From Pedobacter sp. MC2016-15 (GTDB taxonomy: Bacteria > Bacteroidota > Bacteroidia > Sphingobacteriales > Sphingobacteriaceae): DNA of 64,000 nucleotides. The notes under the pieces are model-generated. The model made no database searches. It was given only the letters and a program-made list of their open reading frames with translations, and had not been told where the DNA came from. This document shows positions 36,941 to 45,506 of the stretch, piece after piece (within the stretch, counting starts at the first letter, position 1; each line of letters opens with the position of its first letter). A program made the position numbers and the translations under genes. The stretch lies in contig NZ_JAPIVS010000009.1 in the NCBI RefSeq assembly GCF_026239695.1, positions 157,236 through 221,235 on the forward strand, written 5' to 3'.

Positions 36941-38649
36941 TGAAGAACGCATCAATGAACAAAATAAAAATATTCCTCATAATCATTTTAGTTGGTTCAT
37001 TTCAATGCCTACTTAATGCGCAAACAATCCCAGTTGGCGCAGTAGGGCTTGAAGATTACTATCGCCGCGCGCAACTTCTTGGACAAGCGGACTCATCAAT
37101 TTCATTGATGATTCGACCAATATTACCAAAACTAAGCTTTCGAGCTAAAGATGTATTTTATCAAGATAGTACTGAAAAAAGATATGATCTGCTGAATACA
37201 CAAAGTGTTTATAGATCAAAAGATGGCAAATTGACTGTAAGTCTTCTACCCGTGAATGTGCAAACACAAATTAATTCCCATCATCCCTATGGCTGGAATG
37301 ACGGAGCTATGATACCTGCTAAAGGATTTCAGACATTACTTAGTGGAGGTCTATATCTGGAATATGGTATGTTGAGTGTGCAATTCAAACCTGAAGTTAA
37401 CCTGGCTGTAAATGGCAAGTTTGATACCTTCCATCCTGACACATACGGAATTATTGTTGCCCGGTATTATGATTTTTACAACAATGTTGACTTACCTGCA
37501 AGGTTCGGGAATAATGAAATTGGAAAAGCATATTGGGGACAAAGTAGTATCCGTTTGAATTATAAAGATCTTTCTTTCGGATTGTCCACTGAAAATCTCT
37601 GGTGGGGGCCTGGCATGAGAAATTCCTTATTGATGAGTAATTCTGCACCGGGGTTTAAACATTTAACATTAAATACGAGAAAACCTATCAAAACTGTTAT
37701 CGGATCTTTTGAAGGACAATTGATCGCCGGTAAACTTGAAAATTCAGGTTATGGTGTCTTACAACCTGAGTGGCTTTACTTTGGAAGTTCTTTGTATGTT
37801 CCAAAGCCTGATAACTGGAGATATTTGTCGGGTTTGGCTTTGACATGGCAACCTAAATGGGTACCTGGACTTTTCTTCGGTCTGACCCGAAGTTCTCAGC
37901 TCTATCATAATGATCTCTCAAAATTTGGTGATTACCTGCCATTTTTCTCCTCATCAAATAAGCTTGGTGTTGATGACGCACTTGATAATAAAAGAGATAA
38001 TAGAAGTTCTGTGTTCATGCGATGGTTATGGCCCGAAGAACAGGCCGAAATTTACTTTGAGTATGGGAAGAATAATAGCACCGGAAATGCGCGTAATCAA
38101 GCCTTGGATGCAGCTCGCAATAGGGCATATATTTTTGGTCTAAGAAAAATGCTTCCTTTTAATAAAAGTAGAAATGAAAATTTGCTCATTAGTATTGAAG
38201 CTACTCAATTACAGGAGACTAATCCTGCGGATATCCGGAATGCTGACAGCTGGTATGTCAATAAATATGTGAGGCAGGGATATACCAATAGAGGCGAAGT
38301 CCTGGGAGCAGGCATAGGGCCAGGTGGAAATTCGCAGACTGTGGATGTTAGTTGGGTAAAAGGACTTAAACGTCTGGGGATACAGCTTGAGCGATATGTG
38401 CATAACAACGATTTTTATTTTTATGCCTATGAAAATGACAAAGACTCTAGACGTCATTGGACAGATCTTAGTCTAGCATTCAATGGTGAATGGAATTATA
38501 AAAATTTCATTTTCAATGCAAAGTTGATGGGAGTGAATTCCCTAAATTATCAATGGTATCTATTCCAGGGACCTAATGATGATGTAAATATAAGTGGAAA
38601 GGATGCATTTAACGTACAAATGCAAGCTGGATTGACTTATCGTTTTTAA
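36940..38649 (+). CDS. Wzi-like capsule assembly outer-membrane protein, copy 1
   Basis: 569-aa outer-membrane protein. N-terminal signal ending about LLNAQ, possibly starting at Met6. Conserved blocks: VGAVGLEDYYRRAQLLGQ, YGWNDGAMIPAKGFQ, WGQSSIRLNY, LWWGPGMRNSLL, GFKHLTLNTRKPIKT, and a C-terminal aromatic strand (AGLTYRF). These define the Wzi barrel that anchors capsule at the cell surface. Followed 10 bp later by a paralogue with the same blocks. Confidence 0.85.
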   Translation: MKNASMNKIKIFLIIILVGSFQCLLNAQTIPVGAVGLEDYYRRAQLLGQADSSISLMIRPILPKLSFRAKDVFYQDSTEKRYDLLNTQSVYRSKDGKLTVSLLPVNVQTQINSHHPYGWNDGAMIPAKGFQTLLSGGLYLEYGMLSVQFKPEVNLAVNGKFDTFHPDTYGIIVARYYDFYNNVDLPARFGNNEIGKAYWGQSSIRLNYKDLSFGLSTENLWWGPGMRNSLLMSNSAPGFKHLTLNTRKPIKTVIGSFEGQLIAGKLENSGYGVLQPEWLYFGSSLYVPKPDNWRYLSGLALTWQPKWVPGLFFGLTRSSQLYHNDLSKFGDYLPFFSSSNKLGVDDALDNKRDNRSSVFMRWLWPEEQAEIYFEYGKNNSTGNARNQALDAARNRAYIFGLRKMLPFNKSRNENLLISIEATQLQETNPADIRNADSWYVNKYVRQGYTNRGEVLGAGIGPGGNSQTVDVSWVKGLKRLGIQLERYVHNNDFYFYAYENDKDSRRHWTDLSLAFNGEWNYKNFIFNAKLMGVNSLNYQWYLFQGPNDDVNISGKDAFNVQMQAGLTYRF

Positions 38650-38659
38650 GAAGTAATAT

Positions 38660-40363
38660 ATGATCAAGATCTACTTTAAAATATTCGTAATAATTTTTGT
38701 ATGTACTTTGTACAAGGAAGCAGTGGCACAATCACTTCCAGTAGGTACCGTAGGATTGGAGGAATACTATCGCCGTAAACAATTGCTTGGAGAATTGGAT
38801 TCCAGCATATCGTTCTCTGTGAGACCTTTGTTTCCGGCAACATCATTCAACGTTAATAACGTCTTCGATCCTGACAGTATTTTGAATACTAATGGATATC
38901 TGAATCATTCCGGTCCTTTACGATTTCTGAAAGGCAAGGGAGAGTTCCAGGTCTTACCTTTTTCTTGGCAACAACAATATAACTCAAAATATCCATATGG
39001 TTGGAATGATGGAGCTATGATTCCTTCAAGAGGCTATGAGACGATGCTGAGTGGTGGTTTTTTTGTTAAACTAGGTCCTTTAAGTATTCAATTGAGGCCA
39101 GAATTTGTTTATGCACAGAATAAATCTTTTGATGGATTTTATTACAATGGTCGCTCTGATAGAGAACTGGAGGGGTATTATAATTTTTATAATTTACTCG
39201 AGGTACCCGAAAGATTTGGTAATACAAGTTACAATAAGGTCAATTGGGGGCAAAGCAGTATTCGTCTTACATTTGGCCCAGCGTCAATTGGTTTATCTAA
39301 CGAAAATATTTGGTGGGGGCCAGGCATTCAAAATGCACTGTTATTCACTAATAATGCTGCTGGTTTTAAACATCTTACGCTAAATACGTTAAGGCCTATT
39401 AAAACACCTATTGGGTCTTTTGAGGCTCAAATTATTGCTGGGAGGCTTGAAAACTCTGGTTTATCCCCCTTGGAAACCACAAGCCAATCTGCAGGAAATA
39501 ATTTGTTTATACCGCACAATCCAGACACCAGATATTTAAGCGGATTCAATATCAATTATCAGCCAAAATGGGTTCCTGGATTATTTTTAGGTTTTACCCG
39601 TAATTTTGTATCGTATGAATCAGATGTAAATAGTTTCAAAGACTATTTTCCATTTTTCTTTCCGGTACAAAAGAAAACTACAGGAACACAGGGAGATCCA
39701 TTTGATCGTGATCAGCGTTTAGGTATGTATGCTAGATGGATATTTCAAAAAGCTCATGCAGAAGTATACTTCGAATATGCCCTAAATGACAACTCTTATA
39801 ATTATCGCGATTTCATTGGATCACCTGATCACTCCAGAGCATATGTTTTTGGAGTTACCAAAATGGTTCCCTTCAATAATAGGAAGGATGAATTCATACA
39901 AATTAATGGTGAAATTAATCAGTTATCAGAGTCGCCAGATCGACTCGTAAGGCCGGCAGGTGGCTTTTATCAGCACGTCCAAGTTAGTCAAGGGTATACG
40001 CACCTTGGTCAGGTCTTAGGAGCGGGATCAGGCTCAGGAGGGAATTTGCAGTCCGCAGATGTAAGTTGGGTGAGAGGCCTTAAAAAATTAGGATTAAACT
40101 TCCAACGTTATGAACACAATGCAGATTTTTACGATTTTGCAATCGGAGACCTAAATAATCAAAGCAGACGTTGGGTAGATTACGCAATTGGAGCGCAAGG
40201 CATATGGGATTATAAAAATTTTATTTTCTCGGGCAAGTTTCAGGGTATTAAATCTTTAAACTATCAATGGAGGATGAAAGATTATACCCCAGGTGAGAAC
40301 TATATTCCCCATAATGATGTATTCAACTTTCATGGGGAGTTAGGAGTTTCATTTAGATTTTAG
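38660..40363 (+). CDS. Wzi-like capsule assembly outer-membrane protein, copy 2
   Basis: 567-aa tandem paralogue of the preceding gene. Shares VGLEEYYRRKQLLGELDSS, YGWNDGAMIPSRGYE, WGQSSIRLTF, IWWGPGIQNALLF, GFKHLTLNTLRPIKT and C-terminal LGVSFRF. Signal peptide cleaved near AVAQ. The 3' end overlaps the convergent Xre gene by 11 bp. Tandem duplication may let the cell present two related polymers, or provide subunits of one complex; this is inference. Confidence 0.85.
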   Translation: MIKIYFKIFVIIFVCTLYKEAVAQSLPVGTVGLEEYYRRKQLLGELDSSISFSVRPLFPATSFNVNNVFDPDSILNTNGYLNHSGPLRFLKGKGEFQVLPFSWQQQYNSKYPYGWNDGAMIPSRGYETMLSGGFFVKLGPLSIQLRPEFVYAQNKSFDGFYYNGRSDRELEGYYNFYNLLEVPERFGNTSYNKVNWGQSSIRLTFGPASIGLSNENIWWGPGIQNALLFTNNAAGFKHLTLNTLRPIKTPIGSFEAQIIAGRLENSGLSPLETTSQSAGNNLFIPHNPDTRYLSGFNINYQPKWVPGLFLGFTRNFVSYESDVNSFKDYFPFFFPVQKKTTGTQGDPFDRDQRLGMYARWIFQKAHAEVYFEYALNDNSYNYRDFIGSPDHSRAYVFGVTKMVPFNNRKDEFIQINGEINQLSESPDRLVRPAGGFYQHVQVSQGYTHLGQVLGAGSGSGGNLQSADVSWVRGLKKLGLNFQRYEHNADFYDFAIGDLNNQSRRWVDYAIGAQGIWDYKNFIFSGKFQGIKSLNYQWRMKDYTPGENYIPHNDVFNFHGELGVSFRF

Positions 40364-40697
40364 CAGATTCATTTCTTTGATTTCTTATGATTTCATGCAA
40401 TTGAATCATCTTTTTTTGTTGTTCGTTGTACTTGGTCGTAAGTTCATCAAGTTGCCTTTTAATATCTGGATATTGTTCATTTTTTGCATCTCTTTCGCCA
40501 ATTTTTAATAAATCAATTACCGAAACACTGTAAATATCAGCGATTTGCTCTAATTTGGAGAAGTATATGTCGGTTAGCCCTGTTTCAATTTTTGAATAGG
40601 CGGGAACTGAAATGCCTAGTTGGTCGGCAATTACTTTTTGACTAAGGCAATGAGTTAGCCGTAATGCTTTTAGCTTGGTTCCGATGTTTTGGGTCAT
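40353..40697 (-). CDS. Xre-family transcriptional regulator
   Basis: 114-aa DNA-binding protein. Helix-turn-helix at about 20-55: LSQKVIADQLGISVPAYSKIETGLTD. The C-terminal half is a coiled coil (LDELTTKYNEQQKKMIQLHEIIRNQ) suited to dimerisation. It is read leftward from the gap before manC and overlaps the end of the second Wzi-like gene by 11 bp. It lies between two polysaccharide modules, so control of manC and downstream genes, or of itself, is the likely role. A perfect inverted repeat at 40877-40891 is a candidate operator. Confidence 0.8.
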   Translation of the reverse strand: MTQNIGTKLKALRLTHCLSQKVIADQLGISVPAYSKIETGLTDIYFSKLEQIADIYSVSVIDLLKIGERDAKNEQYPDIKRQLDELTTKYNEQQKKMIQLHEIIRNQRNESAKI

Positions 40698-40876
40698 TAT
40701 AATTTATCAGTATTAATTAAACGAGAAAATGTATATATTAGAAAATCTTGTTTTCTAAGTTAAATTATGCAAAATAACTGCCATTGTAAAATGTCATGTG
40801 ATCGTTTAGGGGAAGAAAATTTAAATTTTAGATATAATATACAAAATTGTTACAATCAATCGTTCTTTGTATATAT

Positions 40877-40891
40877 GTGTAAAATTTACAC
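40877..40891. promoter_or_regulatory. 15-bp inverted repeat, candidate operator
   Basis: GTGTAAA-A-TTTACAC is a perfect 7+1+7 palindrome in the 304-bp gap between the Xre gene and manC, about 110 bp before manC. Its symmetry and position fit a dimeric regulator site. No binding data. The same gap has further TGTAAAAT-like half sites and an AGAAAA-TCTTG-TTTTCT hairpin nearer the Xre gene. Confidence 0.4.
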
Positions 40892-41001
40892 TATCAAGGT
40901 AAATTTCGTATGTTTATTAAAACATAGTTAATGATTTGTTATTGTATTATATCATATATTAGTATTGAAGCATCTACTTTTTGAATAAACGCTAAACAAA
41001 A

Positions 41002-42093
41002 ATGAATAGAATTTCTATGAAGGACACCTACGTTTTAATTATGGCTGGAGGAGTTGGCAGCCGCTTTTGGCCTAAGAGCAGGAACAACTTTCCAAAACAG
41101 TTTATTGACATTCTTGGCATCGGAAAATCTCTACTTCAGTTGACCCACGAAAGGTTTCAGAAGATATGCCCACAGGAAAATATCTTCATTTTATCAAATG
41201 AACAATACTCAGGCTTGGTAGCTCAACAGTTACCTGACCTTCCCACTGAAAATATTATTTCTGAACCAAGTCGAAATAATACTGCCCCATGCATTGCATA
41301 TGCTTCGTTCAAGATTAATCAAATAAACCCCTTGGCAAAGATTGTAGTAGCCCCATCTGATCATTTGATCCTTAATGAAAAAGTGTTCCTTGAGAAAATT
41401 GAGCAGGCTTTATCATATGTTAGCACAAATGATGCATTGGTTACTCTGGGTATAACCCCAACAAGACCGGATACTGGATATGGTTATATCAATTATGAAA
41501 AAGAACCAAAAGATGGTGTACATCAGGTACTTCGTTTTTTAGAGAAACCAAACCTTGAAAAAGCGCAGGAATTTGTTGCAAGCGGAGATTATCTTTGGAA
41601 TGGGGGGATATTTGTATGGCGTGTAGAATCTATTCTGGGCGCCTTAGCTAAATACTCTCCTGCAATTTTTGGTTTATTTGAAAAAGGCAAAAGTTGTTAC
41701 AATACAGATTCAGAGAAATCCTTCATCCTTGAAAATTACCCTCTTTCAGATAATATTTCTATAGATTATGCGATCATGGAAAAAGCTGACAATGTATATA
41801 CAATTCCAGGGGAATTTGGTTGGTCAGATTTAGGAACATGGGCCTCGCTTTATGAGGTGGTAGAAAAAGATGAATTTAACAATGCTTTCTCAGGACATAG
41901 CATTAATTTATCTGATACCACTAATTGCATGATTCAGATACCTAAAGATAAAGTTGCAGTGGTAAAGGGATTGGATAACTACATTGTAGTGGATGACGGA
42001 AAAGTTCTGCTTATTTATCCTAAAGCTCATGAACAGGAAATCAAGGAAGTATCAAAATCAATTGTAAACACTTGTGGTCAGGAATTTGCTTAA
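41002..42093 (+). CDS. manC: mannose-1-phosphate guanylyltransferase
   Basis: Forms GDP-mannose from GTP and mannose-1-phosphate, the donor for Gmd. 363 aa, the short form lacking the phosphomannose isomerase domain. AGGVGSRFWPKSR and FPKQFIDI form the nucleotide site, EPSRNNTAPCIAYA, APSDHLI, RFLEKPNLEKAQ and WNGGIFVWR are ManC signatures. An alternative start is Met6 at 41017. First gene of the second rightward module; gmd copy 2 follows after 52 bp. Confidence 0.95.
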   Translation: MNRISMKDTYVLIMAGGVGSRFWPKSRNNFPKQFIDILGIGKSLLQLTHERFQKICPQENIFILSNEQYSGLVAQQLPDLPTENIISEPSRNNTAPCIAYASFKINQINPLAKIVVAPSDHLILNEKVFLEKIEQALSYVSTNDALVTLGITPTRPDTGYGYINYEKEPKDGVHQVLRFLEKPNLEKAQEFVASGDYLWNGGIFVWRVESILGALAKYSPAIFGLFEKGKSCYNTDSEKSFILENYPLSDNISIDYAIMEKADNVYTIPGEFGWSDLGTWASLYEVVEKDEFNNAFSGHSINLSDTTNCMIQIPKDKVAVVKGLDNYIVVDDGKVLLIYPKAHEQEIKEVSKSIVNTCGQEFA

Positions 42094-42145
42094 GCACCCT
42101 TATTAATAATAATCAATCATTTATCTACTCAAAAAACTAAATTAC

Positions 42146-43282
42146 ATGAAAGTCGCCCTTATTACAGGTGTAACAGGCCAGGATGGAGCCTATCTGGCAG
42201 AATTCTTATTAAAAAAAGGATATTTTGTTCACGGTCTCAAAAGAAGATCATCAATGTTCAATACTGAACGGGTAGATCATCTCTATCAGGATCAGCACGA
42301 AAACGGGGTAAACTTTAAACTGCATTTTGGGGATTTGACTGATTCAACTAATTTGATTCGTATCATTCAGGAGACGCAACCTGATGAAATTTACAATCTT
42401 GCTGCGATGAGTCATGTTAAAGTGAGTTTTGATACTCCAGAATACACTGCAAATGCTGATGGTATCGGTACATTAAGATTACTTGAGGCAGTTCGTATCT
42501 TAGGGCTGGAGAAAAAAACCAGAATTTATCAGGCTTCTACCTCTGAACTTTACGGATTGGTTCAAGCTGTACCTCAAAGCGAAACTACACCTTTTTATCC
42601 AAGGTCTCCATATGCTGTTGCAAAGATTTATGGATACTGGATCACTGTCAATTACAGGGAAGCTTACAATATGTTTGCATGTAATGGAATATTATTTAAT
42701 CATGAAAGCCCTTTACGAGGTGAAACCTTCGTAACTCGTAAAATTACCCGTGCAGCGTCTAAAATAGCTTTAGGACTTCAAAAATGCTTATACTTAGGTA
42801 ATTTATCAGCACAAAGAGATTGGGGTCATGCTAAAGATTATATTGAAGCGATGTGGTTAATTTTGCAACAGGACGTAGCAGAAGACTATGTAATAGCCAC
42901 AGGTGTTACAACAACCGTAAGAGATTTTGTAAGAATGAGTTTTGCGGAACTTGGAATAACTATCAATTTCACAGGTGAAGGTGTTGAAGAAGTTGGTTCA
43001 ATTAGCAGTATAGATGAGAAAGTTGCTACAGATTTGGGATTGAATCTTGCTGAGCTTAAAGTCGGAACTGAGGTTGTAAAAGTTGATCCTGCGTACTTCC
43101 GCCCTACTGAAGTTGATTTGTTGCTAGGTGATCCTACAAAATCTAAAACTAAACTTGGCTGGGAACCAAAATACGACCTTCCATTATTAGTTAAAGATAT
43201 GATACAGTCTGATTTACAGTTGATGAAAAAAGATGAATACCTGAGATTAGGTGGCTTTAAGACCTTAAATAATTTCGAATAA
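42146..43282 (+). CDS. gmd: GDP-mannose 4,6-dehydratase (copy 2)
   Basis: 378-aa paralogue of the gene at 11166, with the same motifs (GVTGQDGAYL, STSELYG, YPRSPYAVAK, NHESPLRGETFVTRKIT). The first 250 or so residues differ at only a few sites, residues about 255-312 differ strongly, and the last 65 are again nearly identical. Synonymous changes are frequent at the DNA level, so the copies are not a recent exact duplication. It sits directly behind manC and ahead of a strong terminator, so manC-gmd is a compact GDP-sugar unit. Confidence 0.95.
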   Translation: MKVALITGVTGQDGAYLAEFLLKKGYFVHGLKRRSSMFNTERVDHLYQDQHENGVNFKLHFGDLTDSTNLIRIIQETQPDEIYNLAAMSHVKVSFDTPEYTANADGIGTLRLLEAVRILGLEKKTRIYQASTSELYGLVQAVPQSETTPFYPRSPYAVAKIYGYWITVNYREAYNMFACNGILFNHESPLRGETFVTRKITRAASKIALGLQKCLYLGNLSAQRDWGHAKDYIEAMWLILQQDVAEDYVIATGVTTTVRDFVRMSFAELGITINFTGEGVEEVGSISSIDEKVATDLGLNLAELKVGTEVVKVDPAYFRPTEVDLLLGDPTKSKTKLGWEPKYDLPLLVKDMIQSDLQLMKKDEYLRLGGFKTLNNFE

Positions 43283-43303
43283 AATAGACAAAAGAAATTT
43301 ACA

Positions 43304-43347
43304 CCGTTCAACATTTAGGTCACAAATCTAAGTTGAACGGTTTTTTT
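43304..43347 (+). terminator. rho-independent terminator after gmd copy 2
   Basis: CCGTTCAAC pairs perfectly with GTTGAACGG, with additional pairing in the loop, followed by seven T (43341-43347). It starts 21 bp after the gmd stop. A strong, textbook terminator that separates manC-gmd from the next transcript. Confidence 0.9.
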
Positions 43348-43498
43348 GTGGACATCCTCGTGATCCATTATTTTAAAGCTTTTTTAAGTATAATGAAATA
43401 CATAAATGGGTTAATGAGGTTTGTTTAACTGAATTTAATGGTTTAGTAATTTCTAAGTGGTGGTATTTTAATATATTTTAATAATACATAGATCAGCA

Positions 43499-43531
43499 TT
43501 TGGACTTGGTATAGTTTTTTGATTAGATTTG
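43499..43531 (+). promoter_or_regulatory. candidate Bacteroidota promoter for the PglF-like gene
   Basis: TTTG at 43499-43502, 21-bp spacer, TAGATTTG at 43524-43531 (consensus TTTG ... TAnnTTTG). It lies just after a terminator and 22 bp before the TTG start at 43554, giving a short leader. Confidence 0.45.
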
Positions 43532-43553
43532 GCATATATTAAAATATAGTAAC

Positions 43554-45488
43554 TTGTTCAGTCAAATCAACATAGTACCCAGGTGGATAATTTTTTCTCT
43601 TGATCTAACGATCTGCTTTGTCTCATTAACGATAGCTTACCTCATAAAATATAATTTTGACTTATCAAATTTGGATTATGTAGAGTTTAGCCGGAATGTT
43701 TTGGTGACTACTGTGGTAAGTACTCTGGTATTCCTGAATGTCAGAACCTATTCAGGAATTATTCGCTACACTAGTGCACAGGATACCTTCCGGATTCTAT
43801 ATGCTATTATCGTATCAAATAGCACCTTTTTTCTAATTAATATGGGTTTTGTAGCAACTGGGTATACTCAGTTGATAGCTAATAGTATATTAATAATCAA
43901 CGGATTGGCAAGTTTTCTGATGTTGATTACTTACAGGGTTCTGGTTAAATACTTCTTTATCTATATTAAAAATTTAAAGCTTGATACTGTCCGTGTGATG
44001 ATTTATGGGGCTGGTGAAGCAGGCGTTGCTACAAAGAGAACATTTGATCATGATCCCATTGTGAATAAAAATATTATTGGATTCGTTGATGATGATCAGC
44101 GTAAAATGGGCAAAACGATTGACGGGATTAGAATATTTGACGCTAAAAATCTTGTTGAATATATTACCAAACATGAACTGGATGAAATCATATTTGCCTC
44201 TTACACTATTCCAAAAGAAAGAAAAAGTGAGATTGTAGATGTATGTCTCGAAAACGGTATTAAAGTTCTGAATATCCCACCGCCAAATGTCTGGACAGAT
44301 GGAAAATTGCAGACTACGCAGATCAAAAAATTAAATATCGAAGATTTACTTGACCGTAAGTCTATTCATATTGACATCGAAGGTATAGGGGAGCAATTAC
44401 AAGATAAAAGAATTTTAATTACTGGTGCTGCCGGGTCTATCGGGAGTGAGATTGTACGCCAGCTAGCTAAATTTGATGTGGGCTTAATTATCCTTTGCGA
44501 TCAATCTGAGTCAGCATTGCACGAACTTTATCTGGAGCTTACAGAGACTACTAAAAACAGAAATTTTCATGCTTTCATTGGTGATGTAAGGGATGAGAAA
44601 AGGATGGAATATCTATTCAGCACATTTAAGCCTCATTACGTTTATCATGCCGGAGCCTATAAACATGTACCTTTGATGGAAGATAATCCTTCAGAAGCGA
44701 TTAAAACAAATGTTTTGGGTACTAAAACCATTGCAGATAAGGCTGTAAAATATGGAGTGCAGAAGTTTGTCATGATTTCTACAGATAAAGCTGTCAATCC
44801 TACAAATGTTATGGGTGCTTCCAAACGGATTGCAGAAATTTATGTACAGTCATTAAATAATTCACTGCATCATAGAGATCATGTGTTTAGTAATGGATTG
44901 AGCTACATTAACGAATTAGAAGTCAAACCTATTACCAAATTTATTACCACCCGGTTTGGTAATGTCCTAGGGTCTAATGGATCGGTAATCCCACGATTTA
45001 AACAGCAGATTGAAAAAGGTGGCCCTGTTACGGTGACTCATCCAGAGATCACGCGCTATTTTATGACTATCCCTGAAGCCTGCAGGCTAGTTTTAGAAGC
45101 TGGCTGTATGGGTAAAGGGGGCGAGATCTATGTTTTTGATATGGGTAAATCTGTCAAAATTGTTGATTTAGCCAAGAAAATGATTCAATTGGCTGGGATG
45201 GTCCCTAATCAAGATATCTTGATTGAGTATTCTGGCTTAAGACCAGGAGAGAAGCTGTTTGAAGAGCTGTTGAATGACAACGAGAACACTATGCCTACTC
45301 ATCACGAAAAAATCATGATTGGAAAGGTGCGAGAATATGCATTTGATGAAATTCAGCTGCAGATCTATGCATTGATAGATCATGCAAGAAGAAGCGACGA
45401 TCTAAAGGTGGTGTCACATATGAAAAAACTAGTCAAAGAATATAAAAGTAAAAACTCTATCTTCGAAGAATTAGACGCAAAATTATAA
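43554..45488 (+). CDS. PglF/CapD-type nucleotide-sugar 4,6-dehydratase
   Basis: 644-aa membrane enzyme of the WbpM/PglF/CapD class, making UDP-4-keto-6-deoxy-GlcNAc from UDP-GlcNAc. Four N-terminal helices (about 10-135), a first Rossmann-like region (IYGAGEAGVA, near 150), then the catalytic SDR with GAAGSIGSEIVRQ (near 290) and STDKAVNPTNVMGASKR. The start is TTG: an in-frame TAG at 43524 closes the frame upstream and no ATG lies nearby. MFSQINIVPRW looks like a true conserved N-terminus. It may supply the PglE/PglD/PglC-like trio at 33.9-36.3 kb. Confidence 0.88.
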   Translation: MFSQINIVPRWIIFSLDLTICFVSLTIAYLIKYNFDLSNLDYVEFSRNVLVTTVVSTLVFLNVRTYSGIIRYTSAQDTFRILYAIIVSNSTFFLINMGFVATGYTQLIANSILIINGLASFLMLITYRVLVKYFFIYIKNLKLDTVRVMIYGAGEAGVATKRTFDHDPIVNKNIIGFVDDDQRKMGKTIDGIRIFDAKNLVEYITKHELDEIIFASYTIPKERKSEIVDVCLENGIKVLNIPPPNVWTDGKLQTTQIKKLNIEDLLDRKSIHIDIEGIGEQLQDKRILITGAAGSIGSEIVRQLAKFDVGLIILCDQSESALHELYLELTETTKNRNFHAFIGDVRDEKRMEYLFSTFKPHYVYHAGAYKHVPLMEDNPSEAIKTNVLGTKTIADKAVKYGVQKFVMISTDKAVNPTNVMGASKRIAEIYVQSLNNSLHHRDHVFSNGLSYINELEVKPITKFITTRFGNVLGSNGSVIPRFKQQIEKGGPVTVTHPEITRYFMTIPEACRLVLEAGCMGKGGEIYVFDMGKSVKIVDLAKKMIQLAGMVPNQDILIEYSGLRPGEKLFEELLNDNENTMPTHHEKIMIGKVREYAFDEIQLQIYALIDHARRSDDLKVVSHMKKLVKEYKSKNSIFEELDAKL

Positions 45489-45506
45489 AGCAGCTGTTTT
45501 TTGATC

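Noticed and set aside
40421..40697. Xre gene as antitoxin with nearby toxin
   Set aside because: No toxin-like gene adjoins it; neighbours are Wzi-like and manC genes, so a regulator role fits better.
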